Below the pieces are notes generated by a model. It did no database searches, was not told the origin of the DNA, and worked only from the letters and a program-made list of their open reading frames with translations. DNA of 64,000 nt. Source: an uncultured Prevotella sp. (GTDB lineage: Bacteria > Bacteroidota > Bacteroidia > Bacteroidales > Bacteroidaceae). Position 1 is the stretch's first letter. Every line of letters starts with the position of its first letter. This document shows positions 62,499-64,000 of the stretch, piece after piece. Both the position numbers and the translations under genes were made by a program. The stretch lies in NCBI GenBank assembly GCA_900554695.1, contig USHV01000001.1, forward strand, positions 1-64,000. Reading direction: 5' to 3'.

Positions 62499-62682
62499 TA
62501 TATTTGTATAATATAGGATGCGGCTCGGCAGTGCCAAAATCGGAAAAACTTCGTTTCTCCGTTTTGTCGTTGCGCTTACCTTTCACTATATTTGTATAAT
62601 ATAGGAGGCGGCTCGGCAGTACCAATCCAAACAAACAGAAGTTTCTTTGTCTTGACTGTGTACTCACCTTTCACTATATTTG
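62499..62682 (+). promoter_or_regulatory. Three tandem promoters with 88-bp period before the protease gene
   Basis: TATATTTG occurs at 62499, 62587 and 62675, exactly 88 bp apart. At 62587 a TTTG (62563-62566) precedes by 20 bp. At 62675 a TTG (62652-62654) precedes by 20 bp. The first two are followed by TATAATATAGGA-GCGGCTCGGCAGT leaders; the third leader is different. All point to the protease gene at 62915, which also has its own TATCTTTG at 62877-62884. Confidence 0.6.
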
Positions 62683-62914
62683 TTGTAATAAGATAGTTTT
62701 TACTTGACTATCAACAGATTGGAGCAAATTCGCACGAGAACGGGCAATGGATAAGAAAAAGCCGGACTGTTCCGAACCGCTATATTTCTCATGCTTTCAA
62801 ACAACTCATTTTTGCAAATGTTAACATTCCTTTCTGAAAAAGCCGAATAAAAAGGCCTGGAAAAGCCAAAAAACAGTATCTTTGCCGGACCGAACTTTTG
62901 AAAGGATTAAGAAT

Positions 62915-63859
62915 ATGAAGAAAATATCTTTGCTGAGTGTATGCCTTCTCTGTCTGTTGAGTCTGTCGGCCCGGGCAGAAGTAATTCCGGTCGACACGAT
63001 ACCTTTCGAACTGGGTGCCGACAACCGTCTGTATGTGACAGTCTATATCAACGGGCAGGACGACCGCCCCCTGCGCTTTCTGCTGGACACGGGAGCGACG
63101 GATGTGATACTCAATTCCAATTCGCCGCGCACCGAAGGGCTGGCTGCCTTTACGGGAAGTGTGGAGAACAATAGCGCCAATTCGGTGGAAACCATTCCTT
63201 CCACAGAGTCATCTCAGGTGGTGAGGATGGGCAGCCGGGCCATTTCCGGATTGAAACTGATAGCTATTCCTTATCCGCCCGATGCTTGGGACGGTGTGCT
63301 GGGGCTGTCTTACCTGAGGAACTTTGATGTCCGTATTGATTATCGGCGGAAATCCATCTTCCTGTATGAATTGGGCGACGGGCAGAAGGCGGCATCGGAC
63401 AAGGCTGTCAGGCTGAAGATGGACTATCGTCTTGGAGTGCCGGTCGTTCCGGTCGGCGTGCGTGTCGGCGGAGTGGATTATTTGGTGTCGGTAGCGATGG
63501 ATACCGGTTCCGACCGTGTGTTCGATCTCAATACACCTTTCGTCCGTCGCAACGGCCTGCTGGGCACACAGAAACCATTTGCCATCTCGCGCATAGCCGG
63601 TACGGTGAAGGACGGCGATGAACTTCAGAATGTGTACTTCGATTCGGTAACACTGGGAGATTCACTGACTTTGCCTCGCATACCCGGTGCCTTTTCTACG
63701 GTGACAACGGGTGTACAGGCCAGTGACGCGATGGACGGCGTGTTGGGCAACAACTTCCTGCAACGTTTCAACCAACTCTATGACTTCAAGAACAATTATC
63801 TCTATCTGGAGGTGAACGACCGGCTCTACACTCCTTTCTATGACTTTCTGGTTCGTTGA
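62915..63859 (+). CDS. Secreted retropepsin-like aspartic protease
   Basis: A 314-residue protein. The start at 62915 (MKKISLLSVCLLCLLSLSA) gives a signal peptide; upstream in-frame codons lack one. Two aspartyl-protease triads are visible: FLLDTGATDVIL (~residue 57) and VAMDTGSDRVFDL (~200), each followed by a Gly-rich strand (GVLGLSYLRNF, GVLGNNFLQRF). It therefore has the two-lobed layout of the larger protease at 38146. Substrate unknown. The upstream tandem promoters suggest strong or condition-dependent expression. Confidence 0.82.
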   Translation: MKKISLLSVCLLCLLSLSARAEVIPVDTIPFELGADNRLYVTVYINGQDDRPLRFLLDTGATDVILNSNSPRTEGLAAFTGSVENNSANSVETIPSTESSQVVRMGSRAISGLKLIAIPYPPDAWDGVLGLSYLRNFDVRIDYRRKSIFLYELGDGQKAASDKAVRLKMDYRLGVPVVPVGVRVGGVDYLVSVAMDTGSDRVFDLNTPFVRRNGLLGTQKPFAISRIAGTVKDGDELQNVYFDSVTLGDSLTLPRIPGAFSTVTTGVQASDAMDGVLGNNFLQRFNQLYDFKNNYLYLEVNDRLYTPFYDFLVR

Positions 63860-63966
63860 ACAGGAAGTTCACATCCTTGTAATGCTTTGTACATATCCTT
63901 GACGCAGGTTGTGCACATCCTTGTGACAGGAAAACTACAAACTGAGTGCATCAGTTCTCTTTCAAT

Positions 63967-64000
63967 TATCTTTAAATAAGACAGGAGGCGGCTCGACAAT
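63967..64000 (+). promoter_or_regulatory. Promoter-leader of the CGGCTCG family at the window edge
   Basis: TATCTTTA (63967-63974) followed by AATAAGACAGGAGGCGGCTC-GACAAT, the same leader core as at 62499 and 62587. The gene it serves is outside the window. Confidence 0.45.

Overview
The window looks like a chromosomal segment of a Bacteroidales bacterium (Prevotellaceae/Muribaculaceae-like; genus not resolvable from sequence alone). The grounds are: start-proximal promoters of the Bacteroidota type (TTTG, about 19-20 bp, TAnnTTTG) in front of many genes, weak Shine-Dalgarno sequences, secreted proteins with 'Y-N-L-N-G-Q-K-V ... PKGIYIVNGRK' C-terminal tails, BACON-domain lipoproteins, a TonB-dependent receptor, and IS982-family relics. 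The core genes are fairly GC-rich and densely packed. Several islands (about 26.6-30.8 kb, 58.3-62.9 kb) are visibly AT-rich and full of repeats and insertion-sequence debris. I saw no rRNA, tRNA or CRISPR array.

Layout. 0-3 kb: the end of an IS982 copy and a leucine-rich-repeat surface protein. 3-6.8 kb: queH, an SF1 helicase, a small helical protein and a hemolysin-III membrane protein, tightly packed. 6.8-12.3 kb: a secreted deacetylase-fold protein, a YidE/AspT-type transporter behind a duplicated promoter, and a short-clade dxs. 12.6-15.2 kb: a small 'YVKP...VWD' protein followed by a large secreted protein, with a candidate invertible promoter upstream. 16.9-23.2 kb: a five-gene operon of redox and uptake character (DUF362, ECF-S-like membrane protein, polyferredoxin, Fe-S aldo/keto reductase, TonB receptor). 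23.4-26.6 kb: GT39-type glycosyltransferase, orphan FecE-like ATPase, nitroreductase. 26.6-30.8 kb: a low-GC island with tandem arrays, IS982 ends and a two-gene ATPase/nuclease-like cassette that looks like a defence module. 30.8-36.4 kb: BACON lipoprotein, RteC-like protein, M15 peptidase and the second 'YVKP' cassette. 36.9-46.8 kb: metallophosphoesterase, retropepsin-like protease, sirtuin, three FKBP isomerases, Lrp/AsnC regulator, a C26-M19 fusion and an M28/glutaminyl-cyclase-like enzyme. 47-55 kb: TonB-C-like lipoprotein, a pair of paralogous secreted proteins, DUF4294 protein, a two-component system and pyridoxal kinase. 55.6-58.3 kb: CoA-transferase and threonine aldolase. 58.3-64 kb: repeats, IS relics, an Ere/ChaN-like protein, a carboxypeptidase-regulatory-domain protein and a second retropepsin-like protease.

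Three things stand out as possibly undescribed. First, four intergenic arrays of five near-palindromic 15-mers, separated by 7-nt spacers at an exact 22-bp period (16.0, 27.3, 50.5, 59.0 kb), plus two unrelated AT-rich arrays with the same 22-bp period (26.8 and 55.3 kb). Second, two paralogous cassettes of a small YVKP/VWD protein plus a ~750-residue secreted protein; one lies next to a 24-bp inverted repeat pair enclosing a consensus promoter that points away from it. Third, a low-GC AAA ATPase plus ExK-motif partner, bracketed by IS982-type ends. A fourth is a recurrent promoter-plus-leader sequence (core GGCNGCTCGGCA or GCGGCACTCGG) in front of four separate genes, in tandem copies at two of them.
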